DNA of 64,000 bases from Clostridia bacterium (GCA_017503105.1 JAFVTS010000035.1:91717-155716), one strand, 5' to 3'. Counted from the stretch's first letter, positions 34,911 to 43,789 are shown. A program made the numbers and translations. Notes: generated by a model not told the origin, from the letters alone.

Positions 34911-34930
34911 GACCCGTGTTGAGTTTTTTG
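34911..34930 (+). repeat. 3'-proximal CCCGTGTT motif, half copy
   Basis: GACCCGTGTTGAGTTTTTTG lies eight bases after the heparinase stop codon and shares its core with 8756-8772 and 21081-21100. Confidence 0.4.
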
Positions 34931-34941
34931 AAAGAAAATGC

Positions 34942-34970
34942 TTGACATGGGTCTTGTTAAATGATATAAT
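34942..34970 (+). promoter_or_regulatory. Promoter for the UDP-sugar dehydrogenase leader
   Basis: TTGACA (34942-34947), 17-bp spacer, TATAAT (34965-34970), perfect hexamers and more than 200 bp before the gene. Confidence 0.8.
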
Positions 34971-34976
34971 AACGCT

Positions 34977-35185
34977 GTTAGATAAAAGCGAATATCCAAA
35001 AGACGGGTGTTAAACCCGCCGAGCGTTCAGTAAAAATATAATAAAATTGCAAAACGGTTGCCATGGAGAAACACTCGTAGGGACTGCGGTGCATTTCAAA
35101 AACAATATACGCCCGGGGCAGAGATGCTTTCCTGAGCGTGATTTTGTTTTCCTATTTTATACATAACAAGAAAGGATTTTTTGAA
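34977..35185 (+). other. Long 5' leader of unknown type before the UDP-sugar dehydrogenase gene
   Basis: About 210 nt lie between the predicted start site and ATG 35186. Visible elements are a GGGT-GTTA-ACCC type hairpin (35005-35017), a G/C-rich block near 35112-35140 including CGCCCGGGGCAGAG, and no clear intrinsic terminator. I could not fit it to a riboswitch class by eye. Confidence 0.4.
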
Positions 35186-36370
35186 ATGAAATTAGCAGTA
35201 GCAGGCACAGGTTACGTGGGGCTGTCCTTGGCAGTTCTTTTAGCACAGAAAAACGAGGTAACGGCGGTAGACGTTGTTCCCGAAAAGGTGGAGATGATAA
35301 ACTCCGCGATATCTCCAATCTCCGATCCCGAGATTGAAGAATATCTTGGAACGAAAAAGCTTTCGCTCACGGCAACGCTTGATTCGGACGCAGCTTATGC
35401 CAGCGCACAGTTCGTTATAATAGCAACACCTACGAATTACGACCCGAACAAGAACCATTTTGATACGACAAGCGTTGAATCGGTTATTGAAAAGGTCATT
35501 TCGGTCAATCCGGATGCCGTTATAATTATAAAATCTACGGTGCCAGTTGGATTTACTGAGCTCGTAAGAGAAAAATATTCTTGCGATAATATACTTTTCA
35601 GCCCCGAATTCTTGAGAGAGGGAAGGGCTCTTTACGACAATCTTCATCCGAGTAGGATAATCGTCGGTGTTCCCGTGAAAAACGCAAGACTTTATCGCGC
35701 GGCTCAAAGATTCGCAGAGCTTTTGAAAGAAGGTTCGCTTGACGCGGACACCGAGATCAGATTTATGAATCCTACCGAAGCGGAGGCTGTAAAGCTGTTT
35801 GCAAACACTTATCTCGCTCTTCGCGTTTCATTCTTCAATGAGCTTGACACATATGCGGCTGTTCGCGGTCTTGACACTCGATCTATTATCGAAGGCGTGG
35901 GCTTGGATCCAAGAATCGGAATGCACTATAACAATCCGTCGTTCGGCTACGGAGGATATTGCCTTCCCAAGGACACAAAACAGCTCCTTGCAAACTATAA
36001 CGATATACCGCAGAATATCATTTCCGCTATAGTCGCGGCAAACGGAACCCGAAAGGATTTTATTGCCGATCAGATAATAGCAATGGAGCCTAAGACTGTT
36101 GGCATTTATCGCTTGACAATGAAAGCAAATTCCGACAATTTCCGTCAGTCGTCGGTCCAAGGCGTTATGAAACGAATAAAAGCAAAGGGCATAGAGGTGC
36201 TGATATACGAGCCGACTATGAAGGAAGACAAATTCTTTAATAGCAGAGTTGTGAGGGACCTAGATGAATTTAAAGCGCTTTCGGACGTTATAATTGCAAA
36301 CAGATACAGCGACGATATAAAAGACGTTCTTGATAAGGTGTACACGCGAGATCTTTATTTCAGAGATTAG
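35186..36370 (+). CDS. UDP-glucose 6-dehydrogenase family protein
   Basis: 394 residues from ATG 35186 behind AAAGGA. The NAD site is [31 protein letters not shown] and [17 protein letters not shown] follow, and the catalytic Cys is in [15 protein letters not shown]. It oxidises a UDP-hexose to the uronic acid for surface polysaccharide. The ~395-residue length and the sequence [12 protein letters not shown] match the short bacterial Ugd type often found in capsule clusters. It is alone here, behind a long leader. Confidence 0.92.
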   Translation: MKLAVAGTGYVGLSLAVLLAQKNEVTAVDVVPEKVEMINSAISPISDPEIEEYLGTKKLSLTATLDSDAAYASAQFVIIATPTNYDPNKNHFDTTSVESVIEKVISVNPDAVIIIKSTVPVGFTELVREKYSCDNILFSPEFLREGRALYDNLHPSRIIVGVPVKNARLYRAAQRFAELLKEGSLDADTEIRFMNPTEAEAVKLFANTYLALRVSFFNELDTYAAVRGLDTRSIIEGVGLDPRIGMHYNNPSFGYGGYCLPKDTKQLLANYNDIPQNIISAIVAANGTRKDFIADQIIAMEPKTVGIYRLTMKANSDNFRQSSVQGVMKRIKAKGIEVLIYEPTMKEDKFFNSRVVRDLDEFKALSDVIIANRYSDDIKDVLDKVYTRDLYFRD

Positions 36371-36409
36371 TATACGTTTGGAGAATATTGCTTTTATAGC
36401 GTATTGGCG

Positions 36410-36438
36410 TTGACAAAATCGGTTTTCTATGCTAAAAT
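36410..36438 (+). promoter_or_regulatory. Promoter for the AraC-type gene
   Basis: TTGACA (36410-36415), 17-bp spacer, TAAAAT (36433-36438). Confidence 0.75.
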
Positions 36439-36530
36439 CGACGTGTGAACGTGCGTTTAATCTTTAATTGTGGGGGACGTGTCGGTTTTTTCTTTGCTTT
36501 CGCGGCATTGTCATAAATCGACTTTGAGTT

Positions 36531-37280
36531 ATGAAAATAGGAAAGATTAGCGGCTTCGGAACTCTTGCATCGGAAGGAAAATGGTATTCTGGCGATGTTC
36601 TTTATCCTATCAACAGGATATATTGCGTTCGCTCGGGAAGAGCACGTTTTTCGGACGGGAAAAGAACTTACGTTTTTGAAAAAGGAAAGGTATACTTCGT
36701 CCCCGAATGTGAGGATTTTGCTCCTGTCGCGGTTGAGGGAGAGCCTTTCGTGCACAGCTACGCCGACTTTGCTCTCATATCTCCGATAAAGTGCGAGCAC
36801 GTGATCTTTGCCGAAATAAAAGACGACGAATCTATGCGCCTGGCTATTGAAATTTTTCTTCACGGCTGTGAAAAGAAAAACGAGGTGAAGGAGACTTCCT
36901 CCGCAAGTGCGTCAGCTCTTTATTCTATGTTCGAATCGGCTGTGTCGTATCTCGTCACCCGCGTTGCCGAGGATAATAAAGTTGATTTCGTTTCGGACAG
37001 TACCGTCACTCACGCGATCTATATAATGAACAGAAGAATGAACGAAAATCTTACCGTTTCCGACATAGCTCACGAGGTCTATATGAGTGAGGACGGATTT
37101 ATCAGAAAGTTTTCCCGCGTGATGGGCACGACGCCATACGCTTACCTTAAAAAGCTCCGTATTATGACTGCTATTAGTATGATTAACGACGGAGAGAATA
37201 TCGCTCGTGTTGCGGAGGCGGTTGGCTATTCGGATGCGGCGTCTTTGCTTCACGCGATAGCTATGGAAAAACGCAAATAA
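36531..37280 (+). CDS. AraC-family regulator with shortened C-terminus
   Basis: 249 residues. Residues 1-105 look like a cupin sensor (VRSGRARFSDGKRTYVFEKGKVYFVPECE). The HTH pair is at about 160-245: NLTVSDIAHEVYMSEDGFIRKFSRVMGTTPYAYLKKLR and NIARVAEAVGYSDAASLLHAI. The second helix-turn-helix ends ten or so residues early: the usual F-x2-FK-x-G-x-sP-x-YR is replaced by AIAMEKRK and a stop. DNA binding may be altered. No strong ribosome binding site is visible at ATG 36531. It may regulate the neighbouring carbohydrate genes. Confidence 0.83.
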   Translation: MKIGKISGFGTLASEGKWYSGDVLYPINRIYCVRSGRARFSDGKRTYVFEKGKVYFVPECEDFAPVAVEGEPFVHSYADFALISPIKCEHVIFAEIKDDESMRLAIEIFLHGCEKKNEVKETSSASASALYSMFESAVSYLVTRVAEDNKVDFVSDSTVTHAIYIMNRRMNENLTVSDIAHEVYMSEDGFIRKFSRVMGTTPYAYLKKLRIMTAISMINDGENIARVAEAVGYSDAASLLHAIAMEKRK

Positions 37281-37295
37281 GCAAATTTTAATAAA

Positions 37296-37341
37296 AGACG
37301 GCACCCGTGTGAAGTTTTACACTCGCACGAATGCCGTTTTT
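37296..37341. terminator. Terminator between the AraC-type and GH39 genes, containing the 3'-proximal motif
   Basis: ACGGCA ... TGCCGT with an inner GTGTGAAGTTTTACAC hairpin and a T run. It includes GCACCCGTGTGAAGTTTT (37301-37318), a variant of the motif at 34911. Confidence 0.6.
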
Positions 37342-38640
37342 CTATATTTCTATCATTACCACCGCGTTGTTTTCCACGGTCTTAACAGGGGGCGCCCACG
37401 AAAGGAGACGCTCTTGGTCAAGAACGTAAAATCTGGCGTCGGTAAGATCCACGCCTTTGATCTTGAGCTCCTGATCGCTTCCCGAAATGTTGGAGATGAC
37501 TATTACGGTCTTCTCGCCCTTTGATGCCGCTACCGCGAACATACCCTCCGTGTCGCAATCGAGCTTTACTTGGTTTTCAAGCGCGTAGAGCCTTGAGAAA
37601 GCGGCGAGAGAGTAGTATGCGTGCCAGGGCCTGTACTTCATAGGGTCGAAAAGCCCGCCGTACTGACCGCCCGTTATTCTCGCGTCGTAGAAGACGAGCA
37701 CGTCGAGCGGAAGATTTTGCATTCCGAGCATCATCGCTTCGACCTCTGCAGAGTGGTGCGCCGTTCCGCGCTCGGTGCTGAAGGGGTTCCACTCGTTAAG
37801 ATGGCTTTCGGTTTTTGTAAATCCGTAAGCGTCGAGCTGCTCTCTTACCCATTTTGCCATAAGATGTGTCTTTTGCGCGGGATCGTAGCTGTGCCAGGAG
37901 AAGAAATCAAGAGGCGCACCGCTCGTTCTTACGTATTTCATAAAGCCGTGGAAGAATTCTACATAGTAGTTGCATCTGGCGTCGCTTTTGCCCCATTCCG
38001 AAACGATGGCGTAAAATCCGCACGACGCGTAGCCGCCGACCTTTATCCTGTCACCGAAAACGCTCTTTAAGTGCTTTGCGGCGACGTCGTAGAGTCGGTA
38101 GTAATCCTCTGCAGTGCCCGTCCACATCTGCGACACACGAAGGACGTTTGAGTCGTCGGGCTCGTTCCATATCTCCCAATATGTGATCTTGTGCTTGAAG
38201 CCGTCAGCCCAGCCGTCAATGTAATGAGCAACGATGTGCTCGCAAATGCGTGCCCACTTGCCATAATCCTTCGGCGGGTCGATGTGATAGGACTTTATCT
38301 CCGCCTGATTTTCTATCGTGACGCCAAGTCTGTAATAGGGCTCAACGCCCGCCTCGACAAGCGCGTTTATGAGCGCGTCGGTGAAGGCGAAATCGTAAGA
38401 CGCAGGGTCGTTTTCGTCCGCGTCAAAATTGCGGAAGACGTTGGGAATATCGACGAAAACGCCGCCGCCGAAAAGACCTCTTACGTCGTGAAGTCTTGAA
38501 TACGGAGCTTTTATTTCGGTAAGATAATGAAAGCTGTCAAAGTGCTTTTTTCCAAGTCCCATAATAGGAGCCTGTCCAACCGCGTGCATAGGCTTTATTT
38601 TGCCGACGACTTCGGATGTGTTGATGTTTATGATCGCCAT
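37342..38640 (-). CDS. Glycoside hydrolase family 39-like enzyme (beta-xylosidase/iduronidase type)
   Basis: 432 residues. The clan-A TIM barrel shows the acid/base Glu in YWEIWNEPDDS (about 155) and the nucleophile Glu in ESHLNEWNPF (about 265), with FFSWHSYDP between them. A C-terminal beta-sandwich (about 340-432) completes the GH39 plan. Retaining hydrolysis of beta-xylosides or alpha-L-iduronides is known in the family. There is no signal peptide, so it acts on imported oligosaccharides. It is convergent with the AraC-type gene. Confidence 0.87.
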   Translation of the reverse strand: MAIININTSEVVGKIKPMHAVGQAPIMGLGKKHFDSFHYLTEIKAPYSRLHDVRGLFGGGVFVDIPNVFRNFDADENDPASYDFAFTDALINALVEAGVEPYYRLGVTIENQAEIKSYHIDPPKDYGKWARICEHIVAHYIDGWADGFKHKITYWEIWNEPDDSNVLRVSQMWTGTAEDYYRLYDVAAKHLKSVFGDRIKVGGYASCGFYAIVSEWGKSDARCNYYVEFFHGFMKYVRTSGAPLDFFSWHSYDPAQKTHLMAKWVREQLDAYGFTKTESHLNEWNPFSTERGTAHHSAEVEAMMLGMQNLPLDVLVFYDARITGGQYGGLFDPMKYRPWHAYYSLAAFSRLYALENQVKLDCDTEGMFAVAASKGEKTVIVISNISGSDQELKIKGVDLTDARFYVLDQERLLSWAPPVKTVENNAVVMIEI

Positions 38641-38675
38641 TCGGATATTCTCCTTCTTGCTTTTGTTTTAAGACT

Positions 38676-38704
38676 ATTCTAACATCGCAAGGCGGAAAAG
38701 TCAA
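38676..38704 (-). promoter_or_regulatory. Promoter for the GH39 gene
   Basis: Minus strand TTGACT (38699-38704), 17-bp spacer, TAGAAT (38676-38681). Confidence 0.68.
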
Positions 38705-38807
38705 TGCTCAAAATCGGATTTTTATTGTCGAAAATCGGAAATCCTGTTTTCGTTTTATCAAAAAATCCGCTGATTTTAGCATTTTTTTCAAAATCGAAGT
38801 CTTTTTA

Positions 38808-38836
38808 TTGACACCCACGTCAATTTGTGATAAAAT
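38808..38836 (+). promoter_or_regulatory. Promoter for the acyltransferase-like gene
   Basis: TTGACA (38808-38813), 17-bp spacer, TAAAAT (38831-38836). Confidence 0.72.
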
Positions 38837-38863
38837 CAAATAAAAAACTCGGGGGATAAATAT

Positions 38864-39799
38864 ATGCTTGACAAAAACGTTCTTATCAAAGATATAAAAA
38901 TAATTGCGAATGACCTCGGATTTCCCACCGAGGCGACGGAGCATCTTGCGGCTAAGATGGAGATAATAGCCGCCGATGAAGAATCCTACAAGGCTTTCAC
39001 GGACATCGTAGCCGATTACGACGTGAGAGTTGATATTGATTATCCCGCCGCGCTCGAAGAGATGAAGAAAATTTCCGAGCGGACGGGCGTGCACGAATAT
39101 ACCTGCAATATGCTGCATTTTCTCTCGCTTTGCCCAAAGCTCAGAGAAAGATACGCCGAGCGAGCTCTTTCCGACGAGCTTTTCGTAAACACTATGCGCG
39201 ACCTTACCTTCAAGCTCAACGAATCCTTCGTCGTTCACGGTATCTGGGGTACGTTCGTTCCCAAATGGTATGCGCGCTTTTTCAAGGACTTTGACCGATT
39301 CTTCTTTACAAGGCTTCAGTTTGAGCCCGTAGAGCTGAAATACGACTGCGTTGTCGACGGAGTTGAGCTTAAAGCGGGGCAACCCGCCCTCAACGTCCAT
39401 ATTCCACGCACGGGCACGAAGCTTGACCACGCCGAGGTAATAGAATCTTACCGTCAGGCGGCAGAATTTTATAAAGACAGATTCGCGGAGGGCGAGCCCA
39501 TACTCATCGTATGCCAATCGTGGCTTCTTTTCCCGAAGCATGGCGAGGTCTTGAACGAAAGCTCTAATATGCTTGCCTTTGCTCGCGATTATACCCCTAT
39601 AAATACCTACTATTTCAGCGATTTTTCATCGCTTTGGCGCACGTTTGATAAACCGTATAACGGCAATCCCGACGAGATGCCCGCCGACACGACGCTTCGC
39701 CGTGCATACATAGATTGGCTCAAAAAGGGCGAGCCCCTCGGTTCAACCTACGGAGTTATTATCTACGAGAATTTTGCAAAGAAATGGACCGAAAATTAA
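38864..39799 (+). CDS. GNAT-like acyltransferase domain protein (two-domain N/C type)
   Basis: 311 residues, start ATG 38864 after GGGGGAT. Residues 1-125 are all-helical (KDIKIIANDLGFPTEATEHLAAKM, CNMLHFLSLCPKLRERYAE) and residues 130-311 are mixed, with ALNVHIPRTGTKLDHAEVIESYRQAAEFY and LLFPKHGEVLNESSNMLAFARDYTP. This matches my memory of the acyltransferase-domain proteins built from a helical N-domain and a GNAT-like C-domain found widely in gut Clostridia. Substrate unknown. Likely cytoplasmic. The 3'-proximal palindrome overlaps its stop codon. Confidence 0.65.
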   Translation: MLDKNVLIKDIKIIANDLGFPTEATEHLAAKMEIIAADEESYKAFTDIVADYDVRVDIDYPAALEEMKKISERTGVHEYTCNMLHFLSLCPKLRERYAERALSDELFVNTMRDLTFKLNESFVVHGIWGTFVPKWYARFFKDFDRFFFTRLQFEPVELKYDCVVDGVELKAGQPALNVHIPRTGTKLDHAEVIESYRQAAEFYKDRFAEGEPILIVCQSWLLFPKHGEVLNESSNMLAFARDYTPINTYYFSDFSSLWRTFDKPYNGNPDEMPADTTLRRAYIDWLKKGEPLGSTYGVIIYENFAKKWTEN

Positions 39800-39816
39800 C
39801 ACGGGTACCGTGCTAA
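39796..39816 (+). repeat. 3'-proximal dispersed palindrome, full copy
   Basis: TTAACACGGGTACCGTGCTAA overlaps the stop codon at 39797-39799; CACGGTACCCGTG-type symmetry (CACGGGTACCGTG). Confidence 0.5.
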
Positions 39817-39947
39817 AGCACAAAAAGTAAATCAAACTTTACAAAAGCAGAGCTGTGGCTCTGCTTTCGTTTTAAGAAACGGCGTACGCGGCAAATAATA
39901 AAAATTAAGCTAAATAAGAGAAAAAATATTAAATTTTTGCTTAACTA

Positions 39948-39976
39948 TTTACAAACGAGGCTTCTTGTGTTAAAAT
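39948..39976 (+). promoter_or_regulatory. Promoter for the second sugar isomerase gene
   Basis: TTTACA (39948-39953), 17-bp spacer, TAAAAT (39971-39976). Confidence 0.7.
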
Positions 39977-40014
39977 CAAAGCGTGAATATTTTTTTAAAA
40001 GGAGAAAAACTCTT

Positions 40015-40869
40015 ATGAAAATCGGCGTTTCAAGCTACAGCTTCAAGAAGTATATCGTTCAAACTAAGTGTGATTATTTTGAGATTTGCGACAAGGCAAA
40101 GGAGATGGGCTTTGACGGAATCGAATTTATCGATCTTGATAACAAAGACTTTGCCATAACGCAAGACCCTATGAAAACGGCGAAAGAAATCAAAGAATAC
40201 TGTAAAAAGATAGGTCTTGATATCGTTGCCTATACTATCGGGGCAAACTTCCTCGCTGAGGACAAAGAGGCGGAGGTAGAAAGGCTTTGCCGTGCCGTAG
40301 ACGTTGCCGCAGAGCTGGGCGCTCCCGTTTTGCGCCACGACGTGTGTTACGCTTTGCCGAGTGATCCGCTCTATTCCTGGCGCGAGGCAATAAAGGATAT
40401 GGCGCCGAATATTCGCCGCGTTACGGAATACGCGAAAGAGCGCGGTATAAAAACCTGTACGGAAAACCACGGCTATATCTTCCAAGCTCCGGAAAGAGTC
40501 GAGGCACTTATACGCGAGGTCGGCTCGGATAATTACGGCTGGCTCGTCGATATGGGCAATTTCCTTTGCGCAGATGCCGAGCCTGCGGCAGCCGTACATA
40601 TCGCATCACGTTACGCTTTCCACGTCCACGCAAAGGACTTCCTCTTTAAAAGCGGAAAAGAGGGAAATCCCGGAGGATTCTTCCAGACCAACGGAGGCAA
40701 TTTCATAAGAGGTACGATCATCGGTCACGGTATAGTTCCCGTGAAAAACTGCGTGAACATCTTGAAAAAGGCGGGATACGACGCTTATATTTCCGTTGAG
40801 TTTGAGGGTGCGGAGGAGTGCCTTCCCGCAATTAAGAGAGGGCACGACTACCTGCGTGCGCTCGTCTGA
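40015..40869 (+). CDS. Sugar phosphate isomerase/epimerase (TIM barrel)
   Basis: 284 residues from ATG 40015, with AAAAGGAG upstream; the frame is open further upstream but crosses the promoter. Barrel motifs: FDGIEFIDLD, LRHDVCYAL, KTCTENHGYIF, WLVDMGNFLCAD, HVHAKDFLF and AYISVEFEGAEE, with metal-binding Glu, Asp and His in the expected strands. It is distinct from the enzyme at 11969-12811. It stands alone before pgk, which has a separate promoter. Confidence 0.87.
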   Translation: MKIGVSSYSFKKYIVQTKCDYFEICDKAKEMGFDGIEFIDLDNKDFAITQDPMKTAKEIKEYCKKIGLDIVAYTIGANFLAEDKEAEVERLCRAVDVAAELGAPVLRHDVCYALPSDPLYSWREAIKDMAPNIRRVTEYAKERGIKTCTENHGYIFQAPERVEALIREVGSDNYGWLVDMGNFLCADAEPAAAVHIASRYAFHVHAKDFLFKSGKEGNPGGFFQTNGGNFIRGTIIGHGIVPVKNCVNILKKAGYDAYISVEFEGAEECLPAIKRGHDYLRALV

Positions 40870-40909
40870 TGCCCGTGCGTGAAATATTTAACAAATTTCG
40901 TTTTTCATA

Positions 40910-40938
40910 TTGACATAAGAGTACATTTGTGATATTAT
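40910..40938 (+). promoter_or_regulatory. Promoter for pgk-tpiA
   Basis: TTGACA (40910-40915), 17-bp spacer, TATTAT (40933-40938). Confidence 0.75.
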
Positions 40939-40973
40939 ATTAGAGGTAAAAAAATTACAAAGGAGAAACAAAA

Positions 40974-42290
40974 ATGGCAGCTTACAACAAGAAAACCATC
41001 GAAGACATCGACGTTTGCGGCAAGACCGTGCTCGTTCGTTGCGACTTCAACGTTCCTATGAAGGACGGAGTTATCACCTCTGAGAAGAGAATAGTAGAGG
41101 CTCTCCCCACCGTTAAGTATCTTATGGAGAAGGGCGCAAAGGTAATTCTTTGCTCTCATATGGGCAAGCCCCATAACATCTTCACCGAGGGCTTCGGTCT
41201 TACTAAGAAGGAGAAAAAGGCAGTAGAAAAGCTTCCCGAGGCTGAGCGTGCCAAGGCGACTGAAGAGTATCTTTCCAAGGCAGTAGCTTCCGACAAGAAG
41301 AAGCTCACTCTTAAGCCTGTTTGCGATAAGATCAACGAGCTTCTCGGCGCTGAGAAGGTCACCTTCGCCGAGGACATTATCGGTGCTGACGCAAAGGCAA
41401 AGATCGCGGCTTTGAAGGCAGGCGAGGCAGTTCTTCTTGAAAATACGAGATTTGACGCTCGCGAGGAAAAGAACGGCGCTGATTTCGCAAAGGAGCTTGC
41501 TTCTATGGCAGACATCTTTGTAAACGACGCCTTCGGCGCAGCTCACAGAGCTCACGCATCCACGGCAGGCGTTGCAGATTATATCCCCGCAGTTTGCGGC
41601 TACCTTATCCAGAAAGAGATCGGCGTTATGGGCAAGGCTCTTGAGAATCCCGAGCGTCCCTTCGTTGCTATCCTCGGCGGTGCAAAGGTTGCTGACAAGC
41701 TCAACGTTATCGACAACCTTCTTACCAAGGTCGACACCCTTATTATCGGTGGCGGTATGGCGTTCACCTTCGCTGCTGCAAAGGGCTACGGCGTCGGCAA
41801 GTCGCTTCTTGATGACACTAAGATCGATTACTGCCGCGAGATGATGGCAAAGGCAGAAGAAAAGGGCGTTAAGCTTCTTCTTCCCATCGACAACGCCATC
41901 GTTTCCGAATTCCCGAACCCCATCGACGCTCCCGTTGACGTTGAGTACGTTGATTCCGACAAGCTCCCCGCAGATAAGGAAGGCGTTGACATCGGTCCTA
42001 AGACCGCAAAGCTCTTTGCCGATGCAGTTCTCAGCGCAAAGACCGTAGTTTGGAACGGTCCTATGGGCGTCTTCGAGAACCCCACTCTTGCAAAGGGAAC
42101 CATCGCAGTGGCAGAGGCTCTTGCAGCAAGCTCCGCTACGACCATCGTCGGCGGCGGTGACTCCGCAGCAGCTTGTGAGCAGCTTGGATTTGCCTCCAAG
42201 ATCACTCACATTTCGACAGGCGGCGGCGCGTCTCTTGAATTCCTTGAGGGTAAGGATCTCCCCGGCATTTCTTGTTTGATGGATAAATAA
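40974..42290 (+). CDS. pgk: Phosphoglycerate kinase with a ~40-residue insertion
   Basis: 438 residues against about 395 for most bacterial enzymes. [46 protein letters not shown] and [11 protein letters not shown] are all present. The extra length is mostly a Lys/Glu/Ala-rich loop after HMGKPHN (about 65-105: [19 protein letters not shown]). It makes ATP from 1,3-bisphosphoglycerate in glycolysis. Codon use is strongly biased (AAG, GTT, CTT), as for a highly expressed gene. tpiA follows after a hairpin. Confidence 0.96.
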   Translation: MAAYNKKTIEDIDVCGKTVLVRCDFNVPMKDGVITSEKRIVEALPTVKYLMEKGAKVILCSHMGKPHNIFTEGFGLTKKEKKAVEKLPEAERAKATEEYLSKAVASDKKKLTLKPVCDKINELLGAEKVTFAEDIIGADAKAKIAALKAGEAVLLENTRFDAREEKNGADFAKELASMADIFVNDAFGAAHRAHASTAGVADYIPAVCGYLIQKEIGVMGKALENPERPFVAILGGAKVADKLNVIDNLLTKVDTLIIGGGMAFTFAAAKGYGVGKSLLDDTKIDYCREMMAKAEEKGVKLLLPIDNAIVSEFPNPIDAPVDVEYVDSDKLPADKEGVDIGPKTAKLFADAVLSAKTVVWNGPMGVFENPTLAKGTIAVAEALAASSATTIVGGGDSAAACEQLGFASKITHISTGGGASLEFLEGKDLPGISCLMDK

Positions 42291-42302
42291 TAAAATATAA
42301 AA

Positions 42303-42327
42303 CGACCGCCCGTTTCGCGGGCGGTCG
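42303..42327 (+). other. Hairpin between pgk and tpiA without a T run
   Basis: CGACCGCCCG (42303-42312) and CGGGCGGTCG (42318-42327) pair perfectly over 10 bp, but GAAATTTACTT follows instead of a T run. It is more likely an mRNA processing or stabilising element than a terminator. Confidence 0.6.
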
Positions 42328-42357
42328 AAATTTACTTATAAAAAGGAAAAAATAAAA

Positions 42358-43113
42358 ATGAGAAGAACAGTAATAGCAGGAAACTGGAAAATGAATATGA
42401 CCCCCGCAGAAACGAAGAAATTCATCACCGAGCTTGCTCCTATGGTAAAGGGGCTTGACGGATGCGACGTCGTTCTCTGCGTTCCCGCAATCGACATTCC
42501 CGCGGCTGTTGAGGCTGCAAAGGGCACCAACATTAAGATCGGTGCCGAGAACGTACACTTCAAGGAGTCGGGTGCTTACACGGGCGAGCTTTCCGCTAAG
42601 ATGCTCGTCGAGGCGGGCGTTGAGTACGTCGTTATCGGTCACTCCGAGAGAAGACAGTATTTCGCGGAGACTGACAAGACTGTAAACCTTCGTACCATCG
42701 CGGCTGTAAACGCAGGTCTTAAGGCTATCGTTTGCGTTGGTGAGACTCTTGAGGAGCGTGAGCTTGGCTACACCGAAACTCTTCTTAAGTTCCAGACCAA
42801 AATGGCTCTTACGAATATATCCAAGGAGCAGCTTGAGAACATCATCGTGGCTTACGAGCCCGTCTGGGCTATCGGCACGGGCGTTACCGCAACGGCGGAT
42901 CAGGCAGACGAGGGCAACGGCTTCGTTCGCGCGGCTATCGCTGAAGTTTACGGCGCTGAGGCAGCAGAGGAAGTAACCGTTCAGTACGGCGGCTCTATGA
43001 ACGACGGCAACGCCGCAGAACTCCTCTCCAAGGTCAACGTTGACGGCGGTCTTATCGGCGGCGCATCTCTCAAGACTGACAAGTTCACCGCTATCGTAAA
43101 GGCTGCAAACTGA
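42358..43113 (+). CDS. tpiA: Triosephosphate isomerase
   Basis: 251 residues. RTVIAGNWKMNMTPAET carries N and K of the active site, YVVIGHSERRQ the catalytic His, VVAYEPVWAIGTG the catalytic Glu, and YGGSMNDGN and GLIGGASL the phosphate loops. It interconverts dihydroxyacetone phosphate and glyceraldehyde 3-phosphate, the substrate also used by mgsA in this window. The GGAAAAA site precedes ATG. It shares a transcript with pgk and ends at a terminator. Confidence 0.97.
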   Translation: MRRTVIAGNWKMNMTPAETKKFITELAPMVKGLDGCDVVLCVPAIDIPAAVEAAKGTNIKIGAENVHFKESGAYTGELSAKMLVEAGVEYVVIGHSERRQYFAETDKTVNLRTIAAVNAGLKAIVCVGETLEERELGYTETLLKFQTKMALTNISKEQLENIIVAYEPVWAIGTGVTATADQADEGNGFVRAAIAEVYGAEAAEEVTVQYGGSMNDGNAAELLSKVNVDGGLIGGASLKTDKFTAIVKAAN

Positions 43114-43130
43114 TTTACTTATATTACCCG

Positions 43131-43162
43131 AAAAAGCGGATGGATTTTTCATCCGCTTTTTG
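43131..43162 (+). terminator. Terminator after tpiA
   Basis: AAAAAGCGGATG and CATCCGCTTTTTG pair around GATTTTT and give a U run. Confidence 0.8.
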
Positions 43163-43171
43163 CTTGAAAAT

Positions 43172-43501
43172 TTAACCGCAGATTATTATATCGTACGCTT
43201 TTCCGATCTTTTTAGCGTAGTTAATAACCGAGAGAGTTCCTTTTGACTTTCCGTCCCAAAATACAATGATCTTGTCAGAGTAGTTGACTATTTTTTGATT
43301 TCTCAATATTGGCGCTGCACGACCATAACGCTCGTATTCCGGTAAAAATTCCGTGAGCTTTAAACCGTGTTGTTTCGCGTAATTTGCTGCAAGTGTATCA
43401 ACCCCACGAGCGCCTCCTGAAACAATTTCGTCGGTTTTGGTGACGTAATTTTCGATGCTTATGCTTGAAATGTTTCTCGAACCAACAATAGCAATTTTCA
43501 T
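43172..43501 (-). CDS. Small SLOG-family protein (DUF2493/YspA-like)
   Basis: 109 residues from ATG 43501, with TTGGAGG just upstream; the frame upstream holds the operator region. KIAIVGSRNISS, EIVSGGARGVDTLAANYAKQHG and DKIIVFWDGKSKGTLSVINYAKK are the SLOG Rossmann-like motifs that bind nucleotides or nucleotide-derived signals. Related proteins occur in phage and in conflict systems as well as in chromosomes. It is divergent from a small ribbon-helix-helix gene with two palindromes between them. Confidence 0.82.
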   Translation of the reverse strand: MKIAIVGSRNISSISIENYVTKTDEIVSGGARGVDTLAANYAKQHGLKLTEFLPEYERYGRAAPILRNQKIVNYSDKIIVFWDGKSKGTLSVINYAKKIGKAYDIIICG

Positions 43502-43521
43502 AAAAACCTCCAAATTTAGTG

Positions 43522-43536
43522 TACTTAATTTAAGTA
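43522..43536. promoter_or_regulatory. Palindrome 1 between SLOG and RHH genes
   Basis: TACTTAATTTAAGTA, symmetric apart from the central base, 20 bp before the SLOG start codon. Confidence 0.55.
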
Positions 43537-43574
43537 TACATACAACATTATAGCACAAAATAATCTTAAAATAT

Positions 43575-43587
43575 ACTTATATTAAGT
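43575..43587. promoter_or_regulatory. Palindrome 2 between SLOG and RHH genes
   Basis: ACTTATATTAAGT contains ACTTA/TAAGT, the same half-site as palindrome 1, 16 bp before the RHH start codon. Confidence 0.5.
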
Positions 43588-43603
43588 TTTTTTGGAGATT
43601 TTT

Positions 43604-43789
43604 ATGAGAAATAAGAATAATAAGCATCTTGGAATAGAGATAGACCCCGAACTTCACTATAAGCTACACTATATTTCAAAGTACTACGGACGTTCCGCAA
43701 ACGGTGAAATTCTTTATTTGATAAGACAGGAGATAAAGGCGTTCGAGGCGGCAGAGGGAAAGATCGAGATGCCGCAATCGGAGTCCTAA
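43604..43789 (+). CDS. Small Arc-like ribbon-helix-helix protein
   Basis: 61 residues from ATG 43604 behind GGAG. LGIEIDPELHYKLHYISKYYGRSANGEILYLIRQEIKAF-type sequence (strand IEIDPEL, helix LHYKLHYISKYYG, helix SANGEILYLIRQEI) is the Arc/MetJ ribbon-helix-helix pattern, where the strand reads the DNA groove as a dimer. The paired ACTTA/TAAGT palindromes upstream are probable binding sites, so it likely represses itself and the SLOG gene. It could be the antitoxin-like half of a small system; no toxin is recognised. Confidence 0.75.
   Translation: MRNKNNKHLGIEIDPELHYKLHYISKYYGRSANGEILYLIRQEIKAFEAAEGKIEMPQSES

Noticed and set aside
42303-42327. Terminator between pgk and tpiA
   Set aside because: The stem is strong but no T run follows, so transcription probably continues.
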